DNA from: an uncultured Chlorobiaceae bacterium
Lineage (GTDB): Bacteria > Bacteroidota > Chlorobiia > Chlorobiales > Chlorobiaceae
Direction of reading: 5' to 3'
Assembly (NCBI GenBank): GCA_903836465.1
Contig: CAILRB010000062.1
Span: 1 to 55,699 of the forward strand
Length of the DNA: 55,699 nucleotides
A model generated the notes under the pieces. That model was not told the DNA's origin, ran no database searches, and was given only the letters and a program-made list of their open reading frames with translations. The translations under genes and the position numbers were made by a program. Below, in pieces: positions 8,231 through 16,800 of the stretch (position 1 is the stretch's first letter; every line of letters starts with the position of its first letter).

Positions 8231-8734
8231 ATGTCAACACGCTTCTCGATTGAAAAGCTGCGCAGTGATCATGCCATAGATGATTTTGATTGTGGTAGCA
8301 AGGAACTTAACAGATTTCTTGTTCGCCATGCCCTTGCCAATCAACAGGCTTGTTCATCGCAAACCTATGTCGGGTTGGCAGATCTGTCGGTTGTTGGTTT
8401 CTACACCCTTGCTGTTGGTCAGGTAAATTATGAGGATTCCCCGCAACGCCTGACCAAGGGACTTGCGCGGCATCCAGTTCCGATCATGTTGTTGGCTCGT
8501 CTGGCTGTGAGCAAAAACTGGCAAAATCGTGGTATTGGTTCTGGTCTTTTGAAAAACGCAATGCGGAGAACCTTGCAAGCCGCTGATATTGCAGGTATCC
8601 GAGCCTTCGCCGTCCATGCCAAAGACGATGCTGCTCAGCAATTTTATGCCCATTTTGATTTTATTCCCTCACCGGTTGACCCTTATCATTTGTTCCTTTT
8701 ACTGAAAGATGTTCGTCGGATCATCGAAGTGTAG
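8231..8734 (+). CDS. GNAT-family toxin (TacT-like N-acetyltransferase), 167 aa
   Basis: Characterised DUF1778 partners acetylate aminoacyl-tRNA and stop translation. Features seen: the family N-terminus (DFDCGSKELNRFL), the acetyl-CoA motif RLAVSKNWQNRGIGSGLL (about 90-107, with Q98-N-R-G-I-G) and the catalytic-type Tyr139 in QQFYAHFDF. The length is normal and no key residue is missing, so the toxin looks intact. The stop codon is five bases from the right-hand AACGGAA repeat, so the gene marks the edge of the inserted cassette. The permease ATG follows 11 bases after the stop, possibly placing permease expression under the toxin-antitoxin promoter. Confidence 0.88.
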   Translation: MSTRFSIEKLRSDHAIDDFDCGSKELNRFLVRHALANQQACSSQTYVGLADLSVVGFYTLAVGQVNYEDSPQRLTKGLARHPVPIMLLARLAVSKNWQNRGIGSGLLKNAMRRTLQAADIAGIRAFAVHAKDDAAQQFYAHFDFIPSPVDPYHLFLLLKDVRRIIEV

Positions 8735-8745
8735 CCAATAACGGA

Positions 8746-9843
8746 ATGCACAGTTTCAGAGGCTTTTTGCTCAAGGAGTTTTATCACATTTTCCGTGACC
8801 GCAGAACGGCGGCCATTCTCTTCGGGATGCCACTCATCCAGTTGCTTCTCTTTGGTTTTGCCATTCGTAACGAGATACAGGAGATCAATCTCGGAATATA
8901 TGACCAGTCGCATGATGCTGTTACCCGGGAGATTACCGACAAGCTCGCCTCTTCGGGCTACTTTGTCATGACGCAGGAGCTGCATTCCACCAAAGAGATT
9001 GAGCATGCTTTTGCGGAGGGGAGCATTGCCGAAGCGATTGTTTTCGAACCGGGTTTTGCTGCACGCATGATACGGGAAGGGAGGTCGAACGTCCAAGTGT
9101 TGACTGACGGATCGAATCCCAACATCTCGAAAATTATTACCGGCTATACCTCCTCGGTGTTGCAGGATTATCGGAACACGGCACTCAAAACGTCAGAGGT
9201 GGGCGTTGAGGCTGTGCCGCTGATGATGTTCAACCCTGAGCTGAAAAGTGTCAACCTTTTTGTGCCGGGTCTGATGGCGCTTATTCTCATGCTGGTCTCC
9301 GCGCTGATGACCTCCATCAGCATTACACGGGAGAAAGAGAGCGGTACCATGGAGGTACTGCTGGTCTCGTCGCTCAGGCCGGTGGAGATCATTATCGGCA
9401 AGGTTGTGCCTTACTTTTTGCTCTCCTTCGTGAATGTAGTGACCGTAGTGGCGCTTGCCTCGTTTGTTTTCGGTGTGCCCTGCAGGGGAAGTGTACTGCT
9501 GCTCATGCTTGAGTCGCTGCTTTTTATTGTGACGGCGCTCTCGCTTGGCATCTTCATCTCCACCATTACCAGCTCACAGCAGGTGGCCATGATGATTTCA
9601 CTTGCCGGGCTCCTGCTGCCAACGATTCTCCTTTCCGGCTTTATCTTTCCTGTGGCAAGCATGCCGTTGCCTCTGCGGATGATCAGCAACCTTATTCCGG
9701 CTAAATGGTATCTGATTATTGTCCGGGGGATTATGCTGAAGGGGACAAGCTTCGGTTATATCTGGAAAGAGACACTGGTGCTTGCCTTGATGGCGACGGT
9801 GCTGATGGCGGCAAGTATCAAAAAGTTCAAGACAAGGCTTTAA
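8746..9843 (+). CDS. ABC-2 type exporter permease 1 (YbhS/R-like), 365 aa
   Basis: Integral membrane subunit with the ABC-2 layout: one N-terminal membrane segment (residues about 20-40), a large extracytoplasmic domain (about 45-170), then five or so C-terminal membrane segments from about 175. The family signature TREKESGTMEVLLVSSLRP lies near residues 195-215. It should pair with the permease at 9869-10990 and the two ATPases at 3097-4821 to form the exporter. The ATG lies 11 bases after the GNAT toxin stop, with ACGGA as the only upstream ribosome-binding-like sequence. That short sequence is part of the cassette-flanking repeat. Confidence 0.85.
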   Translation: MHSFRGFLLKEFYHIFRDRRTAAILFGMPLIQLLLFGFAIRNEIQEINLGIYDQSHDAVTREITDKLASSGYFVMTQELHSTKEIEHAFAEGSIAEAIVFEPGFAARMIREGRSNVQVLTDGSNPNISKIITGYTSSVLQDYRNTALKTSEVGVEAVPLMMFNPELKSVNLFVPGLMALILMLVSALMTSISITREKESGTMEVLLVSSLRPVEIIIGKVVPYFLLSFVNVVTVVALASFVFGVPCRGSVLLLMLESLLFIVTALSLGIFISTITSSQQVAMMISLAGLLLPTILLSGFIFPVASMPLPLRMISNLIPAKWYLIIVRGIMLKGTSFGYIWKETLVLALMATVLMAASIKKFKTRL

Positions 9844-9868
9844 GAGCGGTAAACAGGGGAGCGGGCTG

Positions 9869-10990
9869 ATGCGTACAATATGGTTTCTGGTGCAGAAAGA
9901 GTTCCTGCAGATATTCCGCAACCGGGGAATGCTGCCGATCATTATTATCATGCCTTTTATTCAGTTGGTGATTCTCTCCAATGCGGCCACCTTCGACATC
10001 AAACAGGTGCCGCTGCATCTGCAAGACAGGGATCGCTCAATCCTCTCGGAAAAGCTGGTCAAACGATTTACCGCTGGTGACTATTTTCGTCTGACAGGCT
10101 ACTCCTTTTCTGATCGGGAGAGCATCGGAGAGTTGCTTTGCAGGAACGCCGACCTGGTGCTTGTTATTCCGCACGACTTTGAGCGTGACCTCACCACATC
10201 CGGCCATGCCAAAGTGCAACTGATGATCAACGCCGAAGACGGCTTTTCAGCAGGCGTTATTCAGGCCTATGCCAGTGAGATTATTCGAACCTTCAACCGC
10301 GAGGAGCTGCCGAAATCAGGAGTTAACGCAACCGTTCAGGCTCCTCCGGAGATCGACATTATCTCTTCAGGCTGGTACAATCCCGAATTGGAGTATACTC
10401 ACTACATGGTGCCGGGCATCCTCGTCATTCTGGTTACCCTTATCGGCCTCTTTCTCTCCGGTATGAATGTGGTGCGGGAGCGTGAGATCGGCACTATCGA
10501 CCAGATCAACGTCACCCCGATCAAGCGCTACCAGTTCATAACCGGCAAGCTCGTCCCGTTCTGGATTATCGGCCTTGCGGAAATGAGCATCGGTCTCCTG
10601 ATTGCCCGACTCATCTTTCATGTTCCGATGCTTGGCGGTTACTGGCTGATCTATCTTGTTTCAGCGATCTTTATGCTTGTCGTGCTTGGTATGGGGCTTT
10701 TCATCTCCACTATCACTGAAACCCAGCAGCAGGCCATGTTTGTGGCATGGTTTTTCATGGTCATCTTCACCCTGATGAGCGGTCTCTTCACCGCCATCGA
10801 AAGCATGCCTCACTGGGCACAAACCATGACACTGTTCAACCCCGTTCGCCACTTTGTCGACATCATGCGACGAGTCATGCTGAAAGGGTCAGGATTGCTG
10901 GAGTTCCGGGAGCAGTTGCTCTGGCTGATCGGCTATGCCGTGGTGATGGTGACGCTGGCGGTGAACCGGTACAGGAAGGTGGCGGTGTGA
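9869..10990 (+). CDS. ABC-2 type exporter permease 2 (YbhR-like), 373 aa
   Basis: Second membrane subunit, homologous in layout to the preceding gene: N-terminal membrane segment, extracytoplasmic domain to about residue 175, then a membrane bundle. The ABC-2 signature VREREIGTIDQINVTPIKRY lies near 204-223. The ribosome binding site CAGGGGAGCGGGCTG precedes the ATG, and the gap to permease 1 is only 25 bases, so the two are one transcript. The substrate is unknown; E. coli relatives have been linked to drug and cation export. The gene ends the operon and converges on a minus-strand gene 18 bases later. Confidence 0.87.
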   Translation: MRTIWFLVQKEFLQIFRNRGMLPIIIIMPFIQLVILSNAATFDIKQVPLHLQDRDRSILSEKLVKRFTAGDYFRLTGYSFSDRESIGELLCRNADLVLVIPHDFERDLTTSGHAKVQLMINAEDGFSAGVIQAYASEIIRTFNREELPKSGVNATVQAPPEIDIISSGWYNPELEYTHYMVPGILVILVTLIGLFLSGMNVVREREIGTIDQINVTPIKRYQFITGKLVPFWIIGLAEMSIGLLIARLIFHVPMLGGYWLIYLVSAIFMLVVLGMGLFISTITETQQQAMFVAWFFMVIFTLMSGLFTAIESMPHWAQTMTLFNPVRHFVDIMRRVMLKGSGLLEFREQLLWLIGYAVVMVTLAVNRYRKVAV

Positions 10991-11008
10991 GCGGGGGCGA
11001 TTCCTGAT

Positions 11009-11431
11009 TTACGATGCATGAATCTGATGAAGAATTTCCAGCAGTGTGCCTGACGTTGACAGCTTCTCCTCGTCAGTGGCGGAATTGTAAAAAGCGATAA
11101 TTGCTTTGCCACCGATACCAATCGGGGGATACTTCTTTTCGGCAAGCATCGGCATCAGTGTAAGGAATTTGGAAACACTCTCCCTCTCCATACCGTTTAT
11201 TCTGCTGATGACATCTTCAGCGATAACGGCAGATGCCGTCTCGTCCAGACCGGCAACATAAGCGGCGCTCTGCACGGCACCGTACTGGAAACCAAGTACA
11301 GCAAAAACGATATCCCTGTTCGTGCTGCTTTCGATTTCAGCCGGGCATTGCCCGATCGCTTCAGTAAGGAACTGCAGTGACATTTTCGTTACTGCGACGA
11401 TGTTTTCTTCATGATTGTTATGCATAACCAT
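11009..11431 (-). CDS. Hypothetical protein, 140 aa
   Basis: No family recognised. The sequence is mainly helical, lacks a signal peptide or membrane segment, and has one Cys near residue 29. Two in-frame ATG codons (11431 and 11425) are possible starts; neither has a strong ribosome binding site. It lies 34 bases downstream of the rubrerythrin gene on the same strand, so it is probably the last gene of that short operon and may share its oxidative-stress context. Confidence 0.6.
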   Translation of the reverse strand: MVMHNNHEENIVAVTKMSLQFLTEAIGQCPAEIESSTNRDIVFAVLGFQYGAVQSAAYVAGLDETASAVIAEDVISRINGMERESVSKFLTLMPMLAEKKYPPIGIGGKAIIAFYNSATDEEKLSTSGTLLEILHQIHAS

Positions 11432-11465
11432 TTATTTCTGTACCATGAAATGATCAGGGTTCTGT

Positions 11466-11966
11466 TTATCTGATTTCAATGAACTTGCTTCCAGGAACAT
11501 TGCAGATGGGACAGGTTTCCGGTATAGTGTTCTCGACGGTGTTACCGCAGACCGGACAGATATAGATCTTTCCGGAGGGCAGGTCTCTGCCGCCTTTTAC
11601 CGCTTCAAGTGCTTTTGCGTAGAGCCCGTGATGGATCTCTTCTACAGCCAGCGCATTCTTGATGGAAAACTCGGCCGGTTTATTGCCTTCCTGCTGTGCT
11701 TCAACAAGATAGTCGGGATACATCTCGGTAAATTCAAATTCTTCGCCCTTGATGGCTTCCTGAAGGTTTTCATTGGTGCTTTTTATTCCTCCCATTACCC
11801 GAAAGTGCGCAAGGGCGTGAACGGTTTCCGCTTCAGAAGCGGCACGAAAAAGCTTTGCTACCTGGAGCATCCCTTCTTCTTCCGCTTTTTTCGCGAAAGC
11901 AAGATATTTCCGGCTTGCCTGACTTTCTCCTGCGAAAGCATTCTGCAGATTCTCTATTGTTGACAT
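11466..11966 (-). CDS. rbr: Rubrerythrin, 166 aa
   Basis: Non-haem di-iron peroxidase that reduces hydrogen peroxide in anaerobes. Residues 1-125 form the ferritin-like four-helix domain, with ligand-type residues in AGESQASRKY (E14), EAETVHA (E47, H50) and VEEIHH. Residues 133-166 form a C-terminal rubredoxin domain with CPVC and CPIC pairs (C137, C140, C152, C155) that binds one iron. Length and domain order are typical of the short rubrerythrin class. A strong AAGGAGAACAACACC precedes the ATG. It sits 60 bases downstream of a rubredoxin-glutamate-synthase fusion gene, a plausible electron-donor neighbour. Confidence 0.95.
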   Translation of the reverse strand: MSTIENLQNAFAGESQASRKYLAFAKKAEEEGMLQVAKLFRAASEAETVHALAHFRVMGGIKSTNENLQEAIKGEEFEFTEMYPDYLVEAQQEGNKPAEFSIKNALAVEEIHHGLYAKALEAVKGGRDLPSGKIYICPVCGNTVENTIPETCPICNVPGSKFIEIR

Positions 11967-12026
11967 GGTGTTGTTCTCCTTGGGATTTTATGCCTCTCCT
12001 TGTTTTTGTCGGGAGACTATGGTTGG

Positions 12027-13616
12027 CTATACGTGCTCAAGAGAGGTATGATTGGAAATTTCGGAATTGGTGGTACATAAATCAGCCTGCGAGAGATGGT
12101 GAACATTATCATTGCCGGTCAGGCGTGCAAAGTCCCGAAGCTCTTCGGTGACGACGTTGAAAAAGTTAGCAACGCGGATGGCGGATGTATCGACATCCAG
12201 ACGGGAACGAAGGGCCGGATCCTGTGTGGCGATGCCGACGGGACATTTGCCTGTATTGCAGACACGGTACTGCTGACACCCTGCAGCCATCATGGCTGCA
12301 GTTCCGACAGCTATGGCGTCGGCCCCCATTGCCAGAGCCTTGGCAAAGTCTGAAGAGAGGCGCAGGCCACCGGTTATAATCAGCGAAACGGTATCGGCTC
12401 CTCTCGAATCAAGTATTTTTCGTGCTTTTGCCAGAGCAAAAATGGTTGGCACTGACGTAGCGTTTTTGACAACCTTGGGAGAAGCGCCGGTTCCTCCTGC
12501 ACGGCCGTCGATAGTGATGAAATCCACACCTGCATAGAGAGCGATATCGATATCGCTTTCGATATGGCCAGCCGCAAGCTTGATGCCAATCGGTTTCCCC
12601 CCGGTTCTCTGTCGCAAATGAGTGACTGTGGCTTTCAGATCCTCTTTTGAGCGGATGTCGGGGAAGTGCGACGGGCTGATGATATCCTGTCCTTCCCGAC
12701 ATCCCCGGATTGCAGCGATTTCACGGGTGACCTTGCTCCCCGGAAGATGTCCTCCCATTCCCGGTTTTGCGGACTGTCCGATTTTGATTTCCACGGCATC
12801 GACCAGCTTCAGGTTCTCGTCGGTTACACTGTATTTGTTGGGAACATATTCAAAAATGTAACGGTAGGATGCCTCAAGTGATTCGGGCAGAATTCCCCCT
12901 TCACCCGAGCACATGGCTGTTTTTGCCAGCGCGCTGCCTTTGGCAAGAGCGAGCTTTGCTTCTCTCGACAACGCGCCGAAAGAGATATGGGAGACAAAAA
13001 CCGGGGTTTCGAGCATAAGTGGCAAGGCTGCAGCGGGACCGATCATCGTTTGTGTGGCAACCGGTTGTGTCTTGTTGAGCGGCATTTTTGCAAGCTGCGC
13101 ACCTTTAATGAGGATTTCATCCCAGGAGAAGGTGGGAATGCGTGTCCGCATGGGTTCGATAATTGACTTTCCCGTCATGGCAAGGCGGTGAATATCGGCC
13201 ATGTTAACCTCGAAATCGTCAGCCAGCCGGCGCCATTCCGCCAGATACTCTTCTCCCGAACCTGTTTCGGTGCCAATCGAGGCGGGGGTTGGGCGGCTGG
13301 ATTCTGCAAGGTGGAAACTCTCTTTGCCTGAGCCGCAGACAGGACATGTCCAGTTGCCAGGAAGAGCTGGCCACAGGGTGCCTTCTCTTGCTTCATCATA
13401 GGTATAGGAGCAAAGAGTGCATTCATAAATGTTTGTAGAAACGGATTCGCTCTTGACTGCCGGAGTAACGGGTTCTTGATCTTTCAGAGGGAAAAATGAG
13501 GATTTTGGCGAACCGCAGACAGGGCATATCCATTCATTCGGGAGGGCTTCCCAGGCGACGGATTCTTTGTTTTCATCGTAGATATACGAGCATAGCCCAC
13601 ATTGCCATTTTGCCAT
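12027..13616 (-). CDS. Double rubredoxin-FMN glutamate synthase-like fusion protein, 529 aa
   Basis: Two rubredoxin domains in tandem open the protein: C6/C9 with C31/C34 and C66/C69 with C91/C94, each in CxxC-type pairs. From about residue 125 it is an FMN-binding glutamate-synthase-like alpha/beta barrel (GEGGILPES, KPGMGGHLPG, DGRAGGTGASP). Near its end, CQQYRVCNTGKCPVG supplies the Cys set of a 3Fe-4S cluster. There is no N-terminal glutaminase domain, so it is not a full GltB and may use ammonia or another substrate. The rubredoxins could feed electrons to the flavin or, by proximity, serve rubrerythrin. True glutamate synthase activity is not shown by the sequence. Confidence 0.9.
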   Translation of the reverse strand: MAKWQCGLCSYIYDENKESVAWEALPNEWICPVCGSPKSSFFPLKDQEPVTPAVKSESVSTNIYECTLCSYTYDEAREGTLWPALPGNWTCPVCGSGKESFHLAESSRPTPASIGTETGSGEEYLAEWRRLADDFEVNMADIHRLAMTGKSIIEPMRTRIPTFSWDEILIKGAQLAKMPLNKTQPVATQTMIGPAAALPLMLETPVFVSHISFGALSREAKLALAKGSALAKTAMCSGEGGILPESLEASYRYIFEYVPNKYSVTDENLKLVDAVEIKIGQSAKPGMGGHLPGSKVTREIAAIRGCREGQDIISPSHFPDIRSKEDLKATVTHLRQRTGGKPIGIKLAAGHIESDIDIALYAGVDFITIDGRAGGTGASPKVVKNATSVPTIFALAKARKILDSRGADTVSLIITGGLRLSSDFAKALAMGADAIAVGTAAMMAAGCQQYRVCNTGKCPVGIATQDPALRSRLDVDTSAIRVANFFNVVTEELRDFARLTGNDNVHHLSQADLCTTNSEISNHTSLEHV

Positions 13617-13822
13617 AAGAAACGGTAGATGATGATTACTGCAAAATACGATTAATCATTATAATAGGAATTTTTCCTGATGGAGATCAGGAAAAGAGGC
13701 TAATGATTGCCAGTACACTCGGTTTTATTCCGGGTGATCTTGGCTTATCAGCGTTCGGATGTGATCCTCATGGGTTGAAGAAGCCTGTCAGTAAACCGGT
13801 ATCGGAAAGTCATCGTCCCAGG

Positions 13823-16800
13823 TTAACGATTTTTGTTAAACATTGCGAATAAGTAGACGGTTAAATATCCCAGGGTTCCCAAGGTACCGAAGGCAACAGG
13901 ATCTGGCGGGGCGTCACTCCTTCTCGTTTTCTTTGAAGCGGCATTGAAACGTTGCTTGCCAAACACCGGAGTTCCATTCGATAAAGAAAGTTGATCAGGG
14001 CTGGAAACGAATTCGGCAAGGCTGCTTGTTGCAAAGGTATTCTCTGTGATCTGAGCGATGGTTCCAAAATTGAACGCAGATCCCGGCATGGCACTTGCCA
14101 AACCTGGTCTCATTGATCCGGCATCCATTTGCGCCCTGGTGGCTGCGGTATTAGATCCTTCTTTGCTACCCGTGTTAGCGGCTGTCTCCGCATTTGTTGC
14201 CGCGCTGCTACTGGCAGCGGAACTGCTCTCGCCCGCCACTGTTGTTGTTGCTGAGCTGCTTTCTCCCGCCACTGTTGTTGTCGCCGAGCTGTTTTCTCCT
14301 GTCTCTGATGTTGTTGCTGAGCTGCTGATCGCCGAGCTGTTTTCTCCCGTCTCTGATGTTGTCACCGAGTTGCTGATCGCCGAGCTGCTTTCTCCCGCCT
14401 CTGATGTTATGACCGGGCTGCTGGTCGGCGAGCTGCTGTTTCCTGTTCCAGATATTGTCGTTGATGTGCTGGCCGATTGTATACTGCTGACCACTGAGCT
14501 GCTCACTATGTTGGCTAAACTATAAAGACTTGTTTGATCAGTGATTATAGTCACTGGCGCAGTCGCACTACTCAGCGTCGGCAACTCATAGTTGCTTGCC
14601 AGCCCAGTACCATCAGCAAGCGTTATCGTGCTGATGGAATTGTTTGCGGTGTCAACATTGGTATTACTCGCCAAAGCGTTTGTATAGGTCAAGGTCTCAC
14701 CGCCGACACCGGTCACAATCGTCACCGCACCTGCCAGACTTGATGTACCATCATAAATCTTTGTTGCCGAAAGTGTAACTGTCTTCGGGGTGATGGTCAG
14801 TGGTGCAGTCGCACTGCTCAGCGTCGGCAACTCATAGTTGCTCGCCAGGCCGGAACCATCACCAAGCATGATTGTGCTGATTGATTTGTTCGCAGTGGCA
14901 ACATTGGCATCACTGGCAACGGCGTTGCTGTAAGTCAGCGTCTCACTGCCGACACCGGTCACAATCGTCACCGCACCTGCCAGACTTGCTGTGCCATCAT
15001 AAATCTTTGTTGCCGAAAGTGTAACTGTCTTCGGGGTGATGGTCAGTGGTGCAGTCGCACTGCTCAGCGTCGGCAACTCATAGTTGCTCGCCAGGTCTGA
15101 ACCATCAGCAAGCATGATTGTGCTGATTGATTTGTTCGTAGTGGCAACATTGGCATCACTGGCAACGGCGTTGCTGTAAGTCACCGTCTCACTGCCGACA
15201 CCGGTCACAATCGTCACTGCACCTGCCAGACTTGCTGTGCCATCATAAATCTTTGTTGCCGAAAGTGTAACTGTCTTCGGAGTGATGGTCAGTGGCGCAG
15301 TCGCACTGCTCAGCGTCGGCAACTCATAGTTGCTCGCCAGGCCTGAACCATCAGCAAGTATGATTGTGCTGATTGATTTGTTCGTAGTGGCAACATTGGC
15401 ATCACTGGCAACGGCATTGCTGTAAGTCAGCGTCTCACTGCCGATACCGGTCACAATCGTCACCGCACCTGCCAGACTTGCTGTGCCATCATAACTCTTG
15501 GTTGCCGAAAGTGTAACTGTCTTCGGGGTGATGGTCAGTGGTGCAGTCGCACTGCTCAGCGTCGGCAACTGGTAGTTGCTCGCCAGGCCTGAACCATCAG
15601 CAAGCATGATTGTGCTGATTGATTTGTTCGCAGTGGCAACATTGGTATCACTGGCAACGGCATTGCTGTAAGTCAGCGTCTCACTACCGACACCGGTCAT
15701 AATCGTCACCGCACCAGCCAGACTTGTTGTGCCATCATAAATCTTTGTTGCCGAAAGTGTTACTGTTTTCGGGATTATAGTCACTGGTGCAGTCGCACTG
15801 CTCAGCGTCGGCAACTGGTAGTTGCTTGCCAGGCCTGAACCATCAGCAAGCGTGATTGTGCTGATTGATTTGTTCGCTGTGGCAGCATTCGTGTCACTGG
15901 CAAAGGCATTGCTGTAAGTCAGTGTCTCACTGCCGACACCGGTCACAATCGTCACCGCACCTGCCAGACTTGTTGTGCCATCATAGATCTTTGTTGCCGA
16001 AAGCGTTACTGTCTTCGGGTTCACAGCCAGCTCGTTGATGCTTGAGACGTTATCAGTAAAACCGTAGCCAAGACTGCTTCCCCATCCGCTGCTATAGGAT
16101 ACGTCATAGCTTCCCGCTGTATAGGAGGCTGACGGTGCGCTTCCATTTATCGTCCACGTTGCAGTTCCAGTAACCGTTCCAGGCGAGGTGTCGCCATTTG
16201 CATAAGAGCCAAAACTGCCAGCTAAACCAGGTGTTGTATCACCATAAGTAATGGTATTGCTTCCTGGCGTTACAGTTAACAACGGCTGTTCGCGGTAGAT
16301 GGCATAGGTTCCGGCAGAAAGTGCGAGTGAATAATTTGTGGTTGATTCGTCGCTCGCATAGCGGAATTGGCTGCTGCCAGACCCGATGAGCGACGTCAGT
16401 CCTATACTGCCACTGATGCTGCCGGTATAGAGCTTGGCCAAACCGCCTGACCCGACAGTGATACTGGCACCGCTGATAATAATATCTCCACCTGTGGATG
16501 TTTTTACCGCAGTATTACTGCCAGCATTCAATGTAACAGCACTCAATGAAGCGTTGGTGGTGGCGATAGGTTGCAAGATGGTCAAGTTGCCCGTTACTGT
16601 TGCCACGTTCACGGTGCCATTTGCGTTGATTCCAGCGATACCTCCGGCAGTGCCAATATTCAGTACATCGCTGTTGAGGTAGGTGAGATTGTCAACGCCA
16701 ATGGCGGCAAGCGTGGTAACCTTATTGCCGGTTTTATCCAGAGTGACATTGCCTCCGAGCAGTACCAGTTTATCTGCAACCAGAGAGCCACTCGCGCCTT

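Larger units (their letters stand above)
4821..8746. other. Inserted NLR + toxin-antitoxin cassette bounded by a 7-bp direct repeat
   Basis: The exporter operon is interrupted exactly between its ATPase 2 and permease 1 genes. AACGGAA occurs at 4821-4827, overlapping the ATPase stop, and again at 8740-8746, ending in the first base of the permease ATG. Collapsing the two copies gives TGAACGGAATG, a stop and start five bases apart, which is a normal operon junction. The 3.9 kb between the copies holds only the TIR-NB-ARC-TPR gene, the DUF1778-GNAT pair and their flanks. A repeat of this size fits a target-site duplication, but I see no transposase and no convincing terminal inverted repeats. 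The mechanism is therefore unknown. Confidence 0.6.

Noticed and set aside
4828-8739. Terminal inverted repeats at the edges of the cassette
   Set aside because: The two ends share only a weak GGC-type start after reverse complementing; not enough for a transposon end.
14543-16018. CRISPR-like or satellite repeat array
   Set aside because: The 246-bp units are in-frame protein repeats without spacers.
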